Source of the DNA: Reticulitermes speratus
Taxonomy: Eukaryota > Arthropoda > Insecta > Blattodea > Rhinotermitidae
Assembly: GCA_021186555.1 (NCBI GenBank)
Contig: JAJKFL010000001.1
Coordinates: 56,142,031 to 56,206,030, forward strand
Length of the DNA stretch: 64,000 bases
Reading direction: 5' to 3'
Positions within the stretch are counted from its first letter, which is position 1. Each line of letters opens with the position of its first letter. Of this stretch, positions 11,950 through 23,318 are shown piece by piece. The notes under the pieces are model-generated. The model had not been told where the DNA came from. It made no database searches and was given only the letters and a program-made list of their open reading frames with translations. The translations under genes and the position numbers were made by a program.

Positions 11950-13261
11950 CACAGTCCGACAATTATATAATGAGACTGAGGTTATAGAATAAAACTGGAA
12001 CAAAAGACTTGAGTACTATCTGTATTTTATTCAAAGTACATCCCTTTTGCATCGAAACAGCGAGTGGCACGATCTAGCAAAGACTGGAACGACCTCTGCA
12101 CGTCTTCTTGTGGTATGGCCCGAAGACTCGATGTCACAGCTCCTTGGATGTCTTGAACATCTTCAAAGAGGCGCCCTTTCAATGGTAACTTCAGTTTGGG
12201 GAACAGAAAATAATCACAGGGGGATAAATCAGGGGAGTAAGGCGGATGATTGAGCACGCACACTTGTTTTTGGGCTAAAAATTCTTGTACAGCAACTGCC
12301 CGGTGAACCGGTGCATTGTCATGAAGAAGAAACCAACTGCCTGGTGCTGAGTACTCGGGCCGGACACGGCGAATCCTCTTCCATAGGCGTTCCAGAACAC
12401 TCAAATAAAAACTTCCAGTGACAGTTTGTCCCTGAGGGACAAACTCGTGGTGAATAATTCCCTTGCTGTCGTAGAAACACACAAGCATTGTCTTCACTTT
12501 TGACTTTTGAAAACGAACTTTTTTGCCTTTTGGTGATGCTGGTGACTTCCATTCAGCACTTTGGCGTTTAGTTGTGGGATCATAGCGAAAACACCAAGTT
12601 TCATCCTCTGCTACAATCGAATTCAAGAAAGTTTTATTTCTATGAGCAGTTTTAATGATGTCTTTTGCGTACTGAACACGCTCGTGTCTTTGATCATCAT
12701 TCAATGAATGCGGCACAAACCGGGAAGCGACCTTTCTCTTGCCCAGGTCTTCCACTAAGATTTGACGAATCGTCTCCCTGTTAACACCAAACTCATCAGC
12801 CATCATTCTCACAGTCACACAACGTTCTTCTTGTATTCGTTCTCTCACTTTCACAATGAGTCCCTCGTTACGAACAGAAAATGGACGCCCAGGCCTGGCT
12901 TCATCTTCAATCGTTTCCACACCACTTTTGAATCGTGCATACCACCTGAATATCTGTGCACGAGATAAAGAATTATCCCCATACACTTGTCTCATCAATT
13001 TCACAGTCTCAGCTGCAGTTTTCCCGAGTTTAACACAGAATTTAATGTTCGCTCTCTGCTCCATGCTGCTACTGTGACCGCGTCCTCTCACTACCTACAC
13101 AACATGGCGCCGTATTTCCCGTCATGCTCAGCGTGGGACGTTGCGGTGTTGCCAGATTACAGATGAAGGTTGGGCACTTGGATGGCATGCATTGCTTCAT
13201 AGATGGCACTTCTATCTTGGTCAAAATAAAATCAGTCTCATTATATAATTGTCGGACTGTG
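11950..13261 (-). mobile_element. Complete mariner element, 1312 bp, perfect inverted repeats
   Basis: Left repeat 11950-11979 and right repeat 13232-13261 are exact reverse complements over 30 bp (ends CACAGTCCGACAATT). TA lies directly outside on both sides (11948-11949 and 13262-13263), the mariner target-site duplication. The element sits inside the N-terminal coding part of a DD41D transposase, so it is the younger insertion. Identical repeats plus an intact transposase frame suggest recent arrival and possible mobility (inference). Confidence 0.97.
12027..13091 (-). CDS. Mariner transposase, intact
   Basis: Mariner transposases bind the terminal repeats with paired helix-turn-helix domains and move the element by cut-and-paste into TA sites in the nucleus. 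The frame is 354 codons; an in-frame Met at codon 10 (13064) would give 345 residues, the usual mariner length, and is my preferred start. In the 354-aa numbering, the helix-turn-helix region spans about 15-120, the linker RFVPHSL lies at 124-130 (WVPHEL-like in the family), and the catalytic triad is D163 (EDETW), D258 (HDNAPVH) and D293 (SPDLSPCD). There are 34 residues between the last two, the canonical mariner D34D spacing. No stop or frameshift is visible. The short gap between stop and left repeat leaves little UTR. SETMAR is excluded because no SET domain is attached. Confidence 0.95.
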   Translation of the reverse strand: MRGRGHSSSMEQRANIKFCVKLGKTAAETVKLMRQVYGDNSLSRAQIFRWYARFKSGVETIEDEARPGRPFSVRNEGLIVKVRERIQEERCVTVRMMADEFGVNRETIRQILVEDLGKRKVASRFVPHSLNDDQRHERVQYAKDIIKTAHRNKTFLNSIVAEDETWCFRYDPTTKRQSAEWKSPASPKGKKVRFQKSKVKTMLVCFYDSKGIIHHEFVPQGQTVTGSFYLSVLERLWKRIRRVRPEYSAPGSWFLLHDNAPVHRAVAVQEFLAQKQVCVLNHPPYSPDLSPCDYFLFPKLKLPLKGRLFEDVQDIQGAVTSSLRAIPQEDVQRSFQSLLDRATRCFDAKGMYFE

Positions 13262-14344
13262 TACTCTACGATCCGGCATTCTGCGCATAGGGAACCGCCG
13301 ACGGTATTCTTCAACAGCAGCAGTGGCACTGCCATCGCAGAAACCGTCAACGTACAGCATATCAGTATATTCGGCATTTGTGAAGATGTGCGGCATTTCT
13401 CACAACACTACCACAGTGTCACTATCAACAGTCACAACGGCCAACTGACGCTGCACACCGATTCACATGCTGCAGAGAGTGGCGCAGTACGGCGGGAGGG
13501 AAGGACAATATTTGGCGCCAAATCCAAACTACTGTACAGTGAAATAACTCTATATCGGAAACCGTCGGTATAGGACACATATACATATACACTTTTTTTT
13601 GCGAAGAATGACCTATAATATGACCTCCCAGAATTGACCTTTCCTCCTGGGACACCCGGTATAAATACGGAGATATACAGCTCGTGCAGAGGAGATTATT
13701 TAGACTTTATATACATGAAAGAGGCTTAAGGCATATGCAGTTTGAGGAGATCCATATTTTCTGAATTTTGCTCATTACGGTTAGGCTGACCACAACAAAC
13801 TTTCGCCCACATATCAAACATGAGACGGCTAATACATTTCAGTTATGTAGCAGCGGAAAGCATGAAAACATCACAACATGCAGAAATAAATACGAGGATA
13901 ACATACCATTAAATTGTATCTAAAAAATAGGCTATAAGGCCTTGGAATTGGTTATTATCTCACGGTTGGTAAGTTTTAACACTGCTACAAATCATCTGGT
14001 CACGAAAAAGCGCGAAATTCCTCGACCAAGAAAAGGACTACTGCCTTCTCAATAGAATCTTTGCTCCATGGAGATAGTGTATGTCGTTACGGAGACTGTA
14101 GGCCGGTAACCTACTTTCATTTGCCTCCAAGCTCTTAAAAGACAGCTAATGCCTTTCTAAGCTTCGATTACTTTAATATCGCAACAAGATTTCTGTTATA
14201 CTTTCAAGAAGCAGGAAGAAGCGCATCCTTTTAAACAGTAACTTTCCGTTTACTTTGAGCCATTAACTTCTTAATTTGAATCATCGTTTAATATTTTTGT
14301 GCCAGAAGAGTAATTTTGAAGTCACAGTCCCTCAAATTACAGCT

Positions 14345-14590
14345 CGCATCTCGGCAGCCGGGTAGCGCAGTCAGTGTACTAACTATGCTGCGGGCTGTAA
14401 GGTCCGGTAGGGGCAACATACTTTTCTGTTCTCAAAAACGTCCAGACGGCTCTGCGGCTCACCCAGCCTCCTATTCAATGGGTACCGGTGTTCTTTCCCG
14501 TAATTAAGCGGCCGGGGCGTGATGTTAACCACTCATCTCCGTCTAGTGACGAGTGGCGTGGAAGGTAAAAACTCTACATTTACCTTTAAG
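14345..14590 (+). mobile_element. Probable tRNA-derived SINE
   Basis: The head contains an A-box-like TAGCGCAGTCAG and, about 35 bases on, a degraded B-box-like GGTCCGGTAGGGGC. GC-rich non-coding sequence follows, ending near GTGGCGTGGAAGGT. The A-box/B-box arrangement is that of RNA polymerase III SINE promoters. I saw no target-site duplication and only this one copy in the window. Confidence 0.4.
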
Positions 14591-15599
14591 GAATGTTTAA
14601 CGTTTAACGTTTTCAGAAAAAAGTCACTTATTTAAATATTGTTTATTAATTTAACAATGTCATCTGCAATTTTTTACATGGAAAAAGTGGTAGAGGGGAT
14701 GTTCAATTTTAACTTAAATTTTGCTTACAGTGACTGAAGAAAACATGAGAAGTACCTAGTCAGTGACCAGCCAGAATCGACCTTGAAATTCCCAAACTCG
14801 AAATGCACATACTAATTTCATGAAGAAGAGTTCTTTAGACGCTAACTGTTCCACAACTACTCAAAAGGTTTCCTGCTTCTCATGCAAACCGGCGGTGTAT
14901 TGGCGTGATCGCAAGAACCCAGCACCAGTCCCTGTCCGGTCTACATCGTCTCACGGTTACGTAAAGGTCTATTCCAATGTGACCGCCCACACACAAGCAG
15001 GCCCTGTTCGCTAAAGACGGGGGTACAAGTAGAAGTTAGGATTAGCGTCAAGACAGGAAATTACGGCCTTCGGAAAGGGCCATTACCCAGTAAAGCTTCC
15101 AATGACTTGACGACAAATCAGAAAGAATTGAATTGTGAGATGATGTGCGACGGACCATTGAAGGTTTGATTCTAATGATGCAGAGCAGACACACATTTTG
15201 GAACGATTTCGAAGCCTCGTTACGAAAACCGCTGTACGAAATAAAATAGTGGCGAATTACAAAACTTATTAATATCGGAAGATCAACACAGATGGGTTTT
15301 CCCAAAATGTCGGTATCTATCTACCAAGCTAACAACGTAAATTTAGAACACAACAGCCTGAAGGCTCACTTGTCTCTTTTCTGTTCCTTTCCAAATTTGG
15401 GTCATTTGTCTCGTTTTGTTTACTTGTTACTCTACGAGGTCTTTGTTTTACGCTTCCCGTCGTACCTGGGTTAACCCTGTAAGATAAATAAGCAATGTTG
15501 CTGTGCTTAATCAAGCACCAGTCTGTGAAGTCATATAGAGGGGTGGAGGAACAGTGATACGTATTTTTAAACTCTTCTATAATGGGAGCTTCACGCCCC

Positions 15600-15735
15600 A
15601 TAGAAAATCAGATTGGACCCCAAAACCCGTCTGGATGATTTGACGAAAATAAAATAACTCTCGCCGCTGCGGGGAACCGAACCCCACTTCCTAGGTTGTC
15701 CAGTCCATAGCCTAGTCTTTATAAGATGGAGCTGT
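15600..15735 (-). mobile_element. Probable SINE fragment, minus strand
   Basis: The reverse complement reads through CTATGGACTGGACAACC to GGGGTTCGGTTCCCCGC, a tRNA-like anticodon arm and T-arm with a good B-box. AT-rich sequence follows it. The A-box is weak and the ends are undefined. Confidence 0.4.
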
Positions 15736-16439
15736 ATGTGAGAGAAATGCACTTGGAAGAATACAATGAAACTATGAATATAAGAAGATCTACCCCTAGA
15801 GATAATTGAACTCCCCCTTTCTTTTCCTCATTTCACCCTGTTTTAATATTCTTTTAGTAAACTAGAAGCTTAGAGTCTGCATAATGAAAATTAAAGTCCG
15901 AAATATTTTAATATTAGATTATGTGCTTTGTGAAAGAATTTCGTAAAATTTTACTAAATGTGTAGTAATTTGTGAAAAAAATAAACTTCTATTTCTTGGT
16001 TCTTTTGTGAATTTCATTCAAAGAACCATTAAACTTTAATGCTCTAATATAAATCTTGATTTATTTAGTCTGGGACACAAGAAAATGTTTTCTGGAAATA
16101 AAGCGTGCATACACAAGAAGGTCCTCTGGAAAATATAATATGATCACGAATATTCCAGAAATAAGGCATTCTTTCTTCCTTGAATCTGTCACGTGGTACT
16201 GTAATCTATCACGTGATGCCGTAATTCCCTTAGTTATAGTTGCCCAGACAGTGTTTCGCAGAACTTTGATTTTCCGCGAAGTAAAAATAAAGGTTCCAAA
16301 AAAATTTCTTTAAAACTTGTGGTAAAAATTTAAATATTATTATTATAACGACTTGAAATAATTTTTAGTTATTTCATGATCATTCTTTCATATTCCATTT
16401 TTGTTATCATTAAGCAATAACCTTACTTTAACAGGGCTT

Positions 16440-16660
16440 TTATATTACGGAAACGAACTTTATATTAAGCGCGTGGACGTGAGGTGTGATTCAGTCTTGT
16501 TTAACGTTATTATAACGCGGACGAGTGATTATCCTTTAACGTTTATTAATAACCTGGAACTGAGGCTATTTCAGTCCTGTTTACAACGTTTATTTATATT
16601 AAGCGCGTGGAACGTGAGGTGCTGATCTCAGTCCTTGTTTTAACGTTTATTTATTATTAT
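16440..16660 (+). repeat. Imperfect direct duplication, unit about 135 bp
   Basis: TATATTAAGCGCGTGG followed by a GTGAGGTG block and CAGTC-TTGTTT occurs near 16460 and again near 16597, each followed by TAACGTT and ATTATTA-rich sequence. The two copies differ by small indels. It looks like a local duplication or the start of a decayed array. Confidence 0.7.
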
Positions 16661-17339
16661 TCTTAATAATCCGTGACCTAGTTTTGTAGCCTCGTACAGA
16701 CCTATAAGAAATGTTTTATGATTTACTCAAAAACTTTCAAGAACGAAATAATTTCTTTGCAAAATTAAGGTGGGAAAGACTGCCCTAAGAATTAACTTTT
16801 ATTCTTGTATTTCTTACTGTTATGAAATCCAAAGTTTCATCACTGCACCACAAAAGCCCGGCATCATATTGCCTTTCAGCAAATGCAATCACTTTCATAC
16901 ATTGCTTTCGACACTTTCGTGAGATTCATTTAAAATACTCTTCCTTCTATAACTTGGTTTTCCAGGGCTCTGAAGATAATAGTCAAGCTGTGTTAAGTAT
17001 GAGTACCTTGAACACCCTCGTTACTTGTTTGAGTCCCTTCTTCTTAATTCGTTTCCATTATGTGCAGTTATTTCCCCCATTACTGTGTATTCCAAGTATC
17101 TCGCACATCCGTCATTTCCCACAGTTAAAGTATTCACACTACGACACCTCAGCATAATGTAACACATCCCATTTCTTCACTTCCCTTTTATTACCACCCT
17201 CTCACCTTACCTCTTCTCAGCGGGTACCGCGGACTGATCGCAAGTGTTCCCAGTGTTGGAAACACCTTGAGGGCTCAGTCGTGTATGCAGATGGTTAGGA
17301 CGAAAATGACTACTAGAAAAAATAGTGAGGGGAATTATA

Positions 17340-17912
17340 CAGGGCATACACAAAAGAATGGTGCTGTTTCAAAAGTGAATAAAAAATTTATGTCTCACAT
17401 TACACGGGCACAACGTACACCGTCAGCGGCGGCAACTGTCCAAGTTTCTCATGCGCTACCAGCAGTTCGCTTCTCATGCTTACTGCGTGGCCGCGGGGCC
17501 AGTTTAGGGGAAATGCGCTGGATCGGACGTGCTGCTGCAAATGGAGACAAGAACCTTCTCCCTTGGCCACCCCGTTCGCCAGATCTTACACCGTGCAATT
17601 TCTTTCTTTGGGGTTCGTTAAAGACAGCGTTTATGTACCACCATTGCCCACGTCCATCCATGAAATTCGTGATCGGATAACGCATGCACTGCAGGCCATT
17701 AAGCGGACATGCTACACCGGGTCTGGGATGAGTTTGATTACCGTGTGGATGTGTGTCGTGTGACCCAGGGTGCATACATTGAAGGATTGTAATTACCAAA
17801 TGAGAAACTTGGATAGTTGCCGCCGCTGACTGTGTATGTTGTGCCCGTGTAAGGTGAGAAATACACTTTGTATTCACTTTTGATACCGCACCATTCTTTT
17901 GTGTATTCCCTG
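17340..17912 (+). mobile_element. 573-bp Tc1/mariner-like element (family A)
   Basis: CAGGGCATACACAAAAGAAT begins the element after TA at 17338-17339, and its reverse complement (one mismatch) ends it before TA at 17913-17914. The inverted repeats exceed 100 bp and include the CGTCAGCGGCGGCAACT segment. The core keeps part of a transposase gene, listed separately. This is the longest of three copies of the family in this window, and still a deletion derivative of a longer parent. Confidence 0.93.
17510..17792 (+). pseudogene. Tc1/mariner transposase C-terminal remnant
   Basis: The segment starts inside the catalytic domain (RWIGRAAANG) and contains WPPRSPDLTPCNFFLWG, where the usual third catalytic residue (LD or CD) reads CN. 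It then shifts frame to VKDSVYVPPLPTSIHEIRDRI and shifts again to MLHRVWDEFDYRVDVCRV, ending GAYIEGL with a stop at 17792. Everything N-terminal to this has been lost, so no protein can be made. The family is the WPPRSPDLTP-type transposases related to the DD41D group seen at 11 kb. Confidence 0.85.
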
Positions 17913-19266
17913 TATAGGAACAAATCGGTAGAGGTAAGAGTGTTTCTTATTTACATTTGTAAATTCATTAGAAGGCCTCATGTGACATAAATTTCGACGT
18001 TATTATATAGTTTATGTTCCTTGACTGTGGGCCAGTTGGTTGGTGCCAGTCTTCCACTGGGCCATATTAACCGTTTACAGCACAGTGTTTACTATATTCT
18101 GCAATCTGTATTAGCGTTCAGAAATTCCCACATGTGTGTATCTAATGTGTGCTTAAAATAAAGTCATTTCCTTAAACAGCATTAATAGATACGTCTTTGC
18201 AGCAGAGATGCAAAGTGTTTGCTGTAGAGTAACGGATTGCTATTCAGAAGAATTCTGTACTTCAAACGGCTGAGGTAAAACAGACAGCAACTGAAACTTA
18301 TAAAGCAAAGTGATGTAAGGAACAATATTTTTAGCGTGCGTGCGTTGCGTTTCAGCGAGCGTTCTGCGCTACACACATACCGACACACCGCCGCCTCTGA
18401 AATATTTCAATTAATTTCTCGCGCCGGTGTCAGGACTTCTTATCCGGACGGAACTTTTGTCCGCAATGACCTGTAATGCGGAAAGATTCTGCCTTGTTTC
18501 CTCTGTCCTCAAGAAATACTGAATTAATGCTGAGATTCCGCGTTCAACTGCATGCTTCCCATGCAGCCCTCACAAGTCACAGTGACAATTTCGCCATATT
18601 GTAGTCCTCCTAATACTAGTACGAAAATGAAGCTTAAAATAGCAACAATTCAGGTTCTTTTCGACACTGAAATCTCAAAACCATCAATTCCCCATCGTTT
18701 CATCCTTTTCACATCCTAGCGTTTTCTTTACTTCCCAAGTGCCTCTACCGGAAGGAAGAGCGGGCAGTGTCTCAGAATCTTCAGTGTTAAATATTTTCTG
18801 TTTCCCTGTAATATGCATTAGGTGTTGACCTTTCAAACTCACGCTTTCTTTCTTTATTCTTCCTTTCCTTTAATGCTGTAAAGGGTTAATGTGTTTACGC
18901 ACGGACCCGAGCTTATTTCCTTCAGTCTCTGGGGGAAGCCACGACTTAGCATAATTCTTGTAATATGACCTACAGACTGGACTGTCTGGGACATGAAGCA
19001 AGTACCTTTAGAATATAAGCTAGACACTCCAGCCATTGAATTATCATCATACTTCGCACATATTTTATAATAAATTTTTTTATTAAACACTTTATTTACT
19101 TGTTTATTGTCTGTCATTTTTATTTGTAACTGTATAATGCACAAGGTTCCTTTTGCTATATGTGAATATGAAGCAAAGGTGAAACATTAGTTGTAACCGA
19201 ACCGTCAGCAGACATCCGTTCATAACACGCGGACTGTCCTTTCTGCACGGCGTACATGTGGACAAA
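17913..19266. other. No gene seen between two transposons
   Basis: AT-rich unique DNA with short random frames. I recognise no promoter, SINE head or coding motif. Confidence 0.5.
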
Positions 19267-20596
19267 CGAGGGCTGTCCAAAAAGTATCCGACTATATTTT
19301 TTCCCGCGGTAAGTAATGGCGAAAGGGTGGGGAAACTGAGCGTAGTGGTAGAAGGGACTTTCATGCGCATACGTGATTTTTTGCTGCCTCACAACACCGC
19401 CGGATGCGTCTGTTGCTGCCAGATAGCGAAGGTGTAACACGTGTTCGTCGCATTCTCGTTTCGCTCAAGATGACAGAATGTTTGGAGCAGCGATACTGCA
19501 TCAAGTTTTGTCAGAAACTTGGGGATGCCCAAGCGGAAACAATCCGCAAAATTCAGCAGGCTTTCGGTGATGATGCAATGGGGTTCACTCAAATTAAAGA
19601 GTGGTTCAACCGCTTTAAAGATGGCCGCATGTCGGCGGACAGTGACCAGCGTTCCGGGAGACCGTCAACGAGCCGAAATGCTGATGTCATTGACAAAGTG
19701 CGGACATTGATCATGGAGGACCGTCGTTTGACCGTCCGGGAAATTGCTGATGAGGTTGGGATCAGCAGAGGTTCCGCAAACACGATTTTAACTGAGGATG
19801 TGGGCATGCGAAGAGTGGCGGCAAAATTTGTGCCCAAGCTGCTTTCGCCGGAGCAGCAACAACTCCGCCTTGAGGTCGCGCAGGACATGCTGGAGTGCGC
19901 CAACAGGGATCCTGAGTTCCTGAAGACTGTGATCACTGGTGACGAGTCGTGGGTGTACGGATATGACCCGGAAACCAAGGTCCAGTTGTCACAATGGAAG
20001 CATCCAACATCCCTGAGGCCCAAAAAAGCACGACACGTTCGGAGCAATGTGAAGGTGATACTGACTGTTTTCTTCGATTACCGGGGTGTTGTGCATCATG
20101 AGTACGCACCACTAGGCCAAACTGTTAATAAGGAGTACTACCAAGAAGTCCTCCGTCATCTTCGTGATGCAGTTCGGCGCAAGAGACCGGAGCTGTGGGA
20201 CGCACGCAACTGTCAGCTGCATCATGACAATGCCCCAGCTCATTCATCACACCTGATCCAGGGTTTCCTGGCTAAGCACGGCATTCCGCAGGTTCGCCAG
20301 GCTCCCTACTCTCCTGACATGGCTCCTTGTGATTTCTGGCTGTTCCCGAGATTGAAGACACCGCAAAAAGCTCCCGTTTTGACAGCCGCGAGACATCATA
20401 CAGAACGCGACGGCGCAGCTGCACACCATTCCAAAACAAGCCTTCCAGAATTGTTTCCAGCGATGGAAGGACCGCTGGGCTAAGTGTGTGGAGTCACAAG
20501 GGGCCTACTTTGAAGGGGATTAGGTATTGTAACCACCCAGATACAGAACTTTTTTTTTTCCCGGCCCAAGGTCGGATACTTTTTGGACAGACCTCG
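19267..20596 (+). mobile_element. Mariner element, 1330 bp, second subfamily
   Basis: The left end is CGAGGGCTGTCCAAAAAGTA (19267 on); the right end is its reverse complement with one difference, closing at 20596 with TA following. The left flank reads AA rather than TA, so one target base has mutated or the edge is slightly off. The repeats are about 27 bp. The element carries a near-full-length transposase gene with one frameshift. Its sequence differs from the 11.95-kb mariner, so it is a separate subfamily. Confidence 0.93.
19470..20523 (+). pseudogene. Mariner transposase, single C-terminal frameshift
   Basis: The frame runs from the Met at 19470 (upstream Met at 19404 is less likely) with two helix-turn-helix regions in residues 10-115, the linker KFVPKLL at about 119-125, and the catalytic triad D158 (GDESW), D253 (HDNAPAH) and D288 (SPDMAPCD). 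Thirty-four residues separate the last two, the mariner D34D signature. At about 20362-20372 a one-base loss shifts the frame, so the open frame ends at 20483 with an aberrant tail. In the other frame the family-typical ending (WAKCVESQGAYFEGD) continues to a stop at 20523. All catalytic residues are upstream of the lesion, but loss of the last 50 or so residues probably inactivates the protein. Confidence 0.93.
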
Positions 20597-21269
20597 TATG
20601 TTGCCCGCAATGCAATGAAAAAAAGGTCTGCATTTAATTTGAAATAATTTCGCGGAAAGCTTTATTTATTAGTTCTAAAATTAATTTTAAGTCAAGTTTA
20701 TTATGTTCTGAAATCCCTACATCAAACAGTTTGAAATCCCTTTGTGTGGTTTTTAACTTTAAAATTAAATTTCATCTAATTTTTTTAAATGAACCGTAAT
20801 ATGTCTACGTGGTGCTTGGAGAAACTTGAGTTCTGAAGCGAGCGGAGGAAAATAAAGTTACTGAGTGTGAAGCAGGTTGCAGTGCTGCGCCCTGTCTCTT
20901 TTATTACGTTTGTTTACCTTTATTTACTACTTATTTTACGTATTTTCCCTAGTACAAAAGCTACATTTTCAATCCATAAACTGTGCTAAATGACACATTT
21001 TGTGGCCAACACGTCAAACATCTCTACTTGCACTCTGATAAGCCTAATAACCAGCTAAAAATAGATGAGACTTATTAAACAAATTAAGATAAAACTCAAT
21101 AATAACAATAATAAAGCTATATTTGCAAAGGCAGACAAAGGCAACAGTATGTTCATAAAGAATAATTTGGATTAGCAAGATAAAATTCATTACTTTTAAA
21201 AAGTCAAAGAACTTCCTTATATCAAAGAGCGATTCCAGTAATGGTCTTCAAAAATGTGTAAACGAATAA

Positions 21270-21360
21270 TTTTAGTAGGAAAAGGTACGGGAAAAGACAC
21301 ACTTGGAAGACATATTTCCGATGGGAGGATAATATTAAAATAAGACTCCATAAACACAAT
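21270..21360 (+). mobile_element. LINE tail fragment
   Basis: GACACACTTGGAAGAC followed by GATGGGAGGATAATATTAAAA matches the RRPLGR..RWEDNIK-coding block of the LINE copies at 47.6 and 44.6 kb. Only about 90 bases remain, with no frame. Confidence 0.65.
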
Positions 21361-21964
21361 CTGAATAACATTATTATTTTACGATTTATTAATATTTTTA
21401 TCAGCTTTAAGGACAAAGTATCAATTGCTCCATTACGTCTATAACAATCTTTAAGAAGATAATGATAATTTGGAATGTGAAGGCATATTCACGTAATATG
21501 GGGTTAAATTTGATTAAAAAATAAAATACAAAATTAAAATGGTTCTTGGATAAATAAGTGTAACTCTATGGACGGAATTTAATTGTTTCATTATAAGAAC
21601 AGTGAGGCAGTCTTTTGAAATCGATAGTGAATCTTTCCTTTCCATAACAGAGGTTGCATTTCTTCACTGACTGACTGACTATTGGCTTTACATGAAACCA
21701 CCCTCGACAAAGTAGTTTAGCATGAACATGTGATCGGTAAAAACCACAAAAATCTTTACGAAATAATCTCGACCCTTCTCTTCCTGCAGTACTTCCTTAA
21801 ACTATTCACAACTTCGTTCTCGAATACATCTTCTGTGATATAACGTCTTGCGGCCTGGTACGAATTTATCAGCGTTTCGGAGAAATTTCTCCAACTGCAC
21901 TCCATCGCATGTCAAAAGACAGTAGACACAACTTCAATCACCGGCATCAAAATATCGATACTTC

Positions 21965-22030
21965 CACATATTCACGCTCAGAGTAAGAGACCAAGCCTCA
22001 CGCCCATATAACACTGTGGATAATATGGTA
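21965..22030 (-). mobile_element. LINE reverse transcriptase scrap, minus strand
   Basis: The reverse complement encodes a VLYGREAWSLTL-like peptide, a decayed version of the [10 protein letters not shown] block in the other LINE copies here. It is too short to place in more detail. Confidence 0.6.
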
Positions 22031-23318
22031 CGTAGGGCTACCACGCAGCAAAGTAAAGAAGCTTATATGCCGCATTATCATTAAAGAGAACCACTTTCAA
22101 ATATTCATTTAAGGCAAAGAGATTCCTGTGTTTAAGTTCCACGACATGACGGCTTGCGGAGAAATGGAGGTGGAGCTCCACACACTATTAAACACTGCAC
22201 TAGATAAAGGTGAGTGATGATATTCTCTCACTGGTCGCTTGAACTCAGTGGAAGAGCCCCCATTATTTACTGGGTACATGCTGCTATGCGGGCCCAGACA
22301 CTGGCTGGACACTGTGTACGAAATTAAAGTCTCTTACCCTTGCCGCGAATGGAACCCAGATTCTGTGGTCATCTGTCCCCTAACCAGTCACATTTATTAA
22401 CTTGCTCTAAAGTTCTGTTTTACTGGTTGACCCAGAAACATTCGCGTTAGAGTGACGTTGAAGAGAAGGAACCCTAAGTAAAACAAGAAAGAATATCTGT
22501 GTGAATCCATTAAAGCATAGTGGCTAGTGTATGTGTCAAATACGTGTGGCATTATAAACTTTGTACTTTGTACTTTGACCACAAAAATGTATTTATGTGT
22601 TTCGTATGATCCTTAAAATATGAAGCTCTTATTTGTCTAAAATTTTGGTTTCTATACTGCTGACGCAGTAAGTTTTCTATAAGTTTTAAAACGTTTTAAA
22701 CATCCTATAAAATAAATATATGCTTCAAAGATTTAAAAAATATAATTGGCTGAGAGCAGAGACTTTATTGGACATGATTTAATCCAAAATATATTTGCTT
22801 AAAGTGTTACATTTATCCCTTTACAGACCAACCACATGATTATATGATCTGTAACACACCTAGTATCCTGTACAGCTAATTTCGAACATGATCCTAATCA
22901 AACACAGGCTGCAGTGAAGGCTTTATGTACAAGTCTGTACCGCACTGTGACAATATTATAGACGGAATATTGACAGCTGGGGCCAGTTTGAAGCCACACA
23001 ATCATATCAGTGTAACCGACAGAGGACTGAGATATTGAAACTGAACAACTCTTCTAGAGTATTCCGTGGCACAGTTAATTACTACTGCTTTTGTACCTTA
23101 GTTTATGACAGATCAACATACAGGACATTCGATAACTGAAAGATATTATACAAATTTCTTCGAACAGAAATGGCACTTCTGTAATAATTTCTTGGGAAAA
23201 ATAATACAGCCATTTTCCATAATTCGACTAGAAGTTCAGCTCATCTGTTACAGGGTGGACTTACAGTCCGGAAGTAAGAGATTCTCGCCAATATGCGGCA
23301 GTCAAGACAGTGAAATGC

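Larger units (their letters stand above)
11015..13396 (-). pseudogene. DD41D-type transposase, interrupted and frameshifted
   Basis: A cut-and-paste transposase of the Tc1/mariner superfamily. The N-terminus is visible from a methionine codon at 13394-13396 (MPHIFTNAEYTDML), before the mariner insertion. Downstream of the mariner the frame resumes (FAKVFNTLRECGTL), meets an in-frame TAA near 11871-11873, and goes on through TRRLSTRLGVSRTCVWRTL (helix-turn-helix), a FIDEATF block with the first catalytic aspartate, and MYFQHDGAPSHYT. In the last part RSPDLTPLDF supplies the third carboxylate. I count 41 residues between the second and third aspartates, hence DD41D. A frame change near 11560-11580 is a further lesion. 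The product cannot be made; parts may still be transcribed. Confidence 0.88.
10803..13659 (-). mobile_element. DD41D-type Tc1/mariner element, split by a nested mariner
   Basis: The ends are inverted repeats of roughly 115-130 bp (left about 10803-10930, right about 13545-13659), starting CCGRGTGTCC and sharing AGGAGGAAAGGTCAAT and AAAAAGTGTATATGTA. They lie within TATA on both sides, consistent with TA target duplication. Without the inserted mariner the element is about 1.54 kb, a normal size for a single-transposase element. Its transposase is described separately. The element at 24684-25390 is a deleted relative. Confidence 0.9.
13660..17339. other. Unique DNA with SINE debris, no gene seen
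   Basis: Two probable SINE remnants (14345-14590 and 15600-15735) and an imperfect duplication near 16440-16660 are listed separately. Open frames such as 16822-17157 (111 codons) show no domain I can name. Confidence 0.5.
20597..23318. other. Long AT-rich stretch with small LINE scraps
   Basis: No gene is recognised. Two LINE scraps (near 21270-21360 and 21965-22030) are listed separately. The GC-richer 22110-22330 part has no motif I can name. Confidence 0.5.

Noticed and set aside
12027-13091. SETMAR-type host fusion gene
   Set aside because: Only a mariner transposase flanked by its own inverted repeats is present; there is no SET domain or exon structure.
16822-17157. 111-codon host gene candidate
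   Set aside because: No motif, low-complexity composition and no supporting context.
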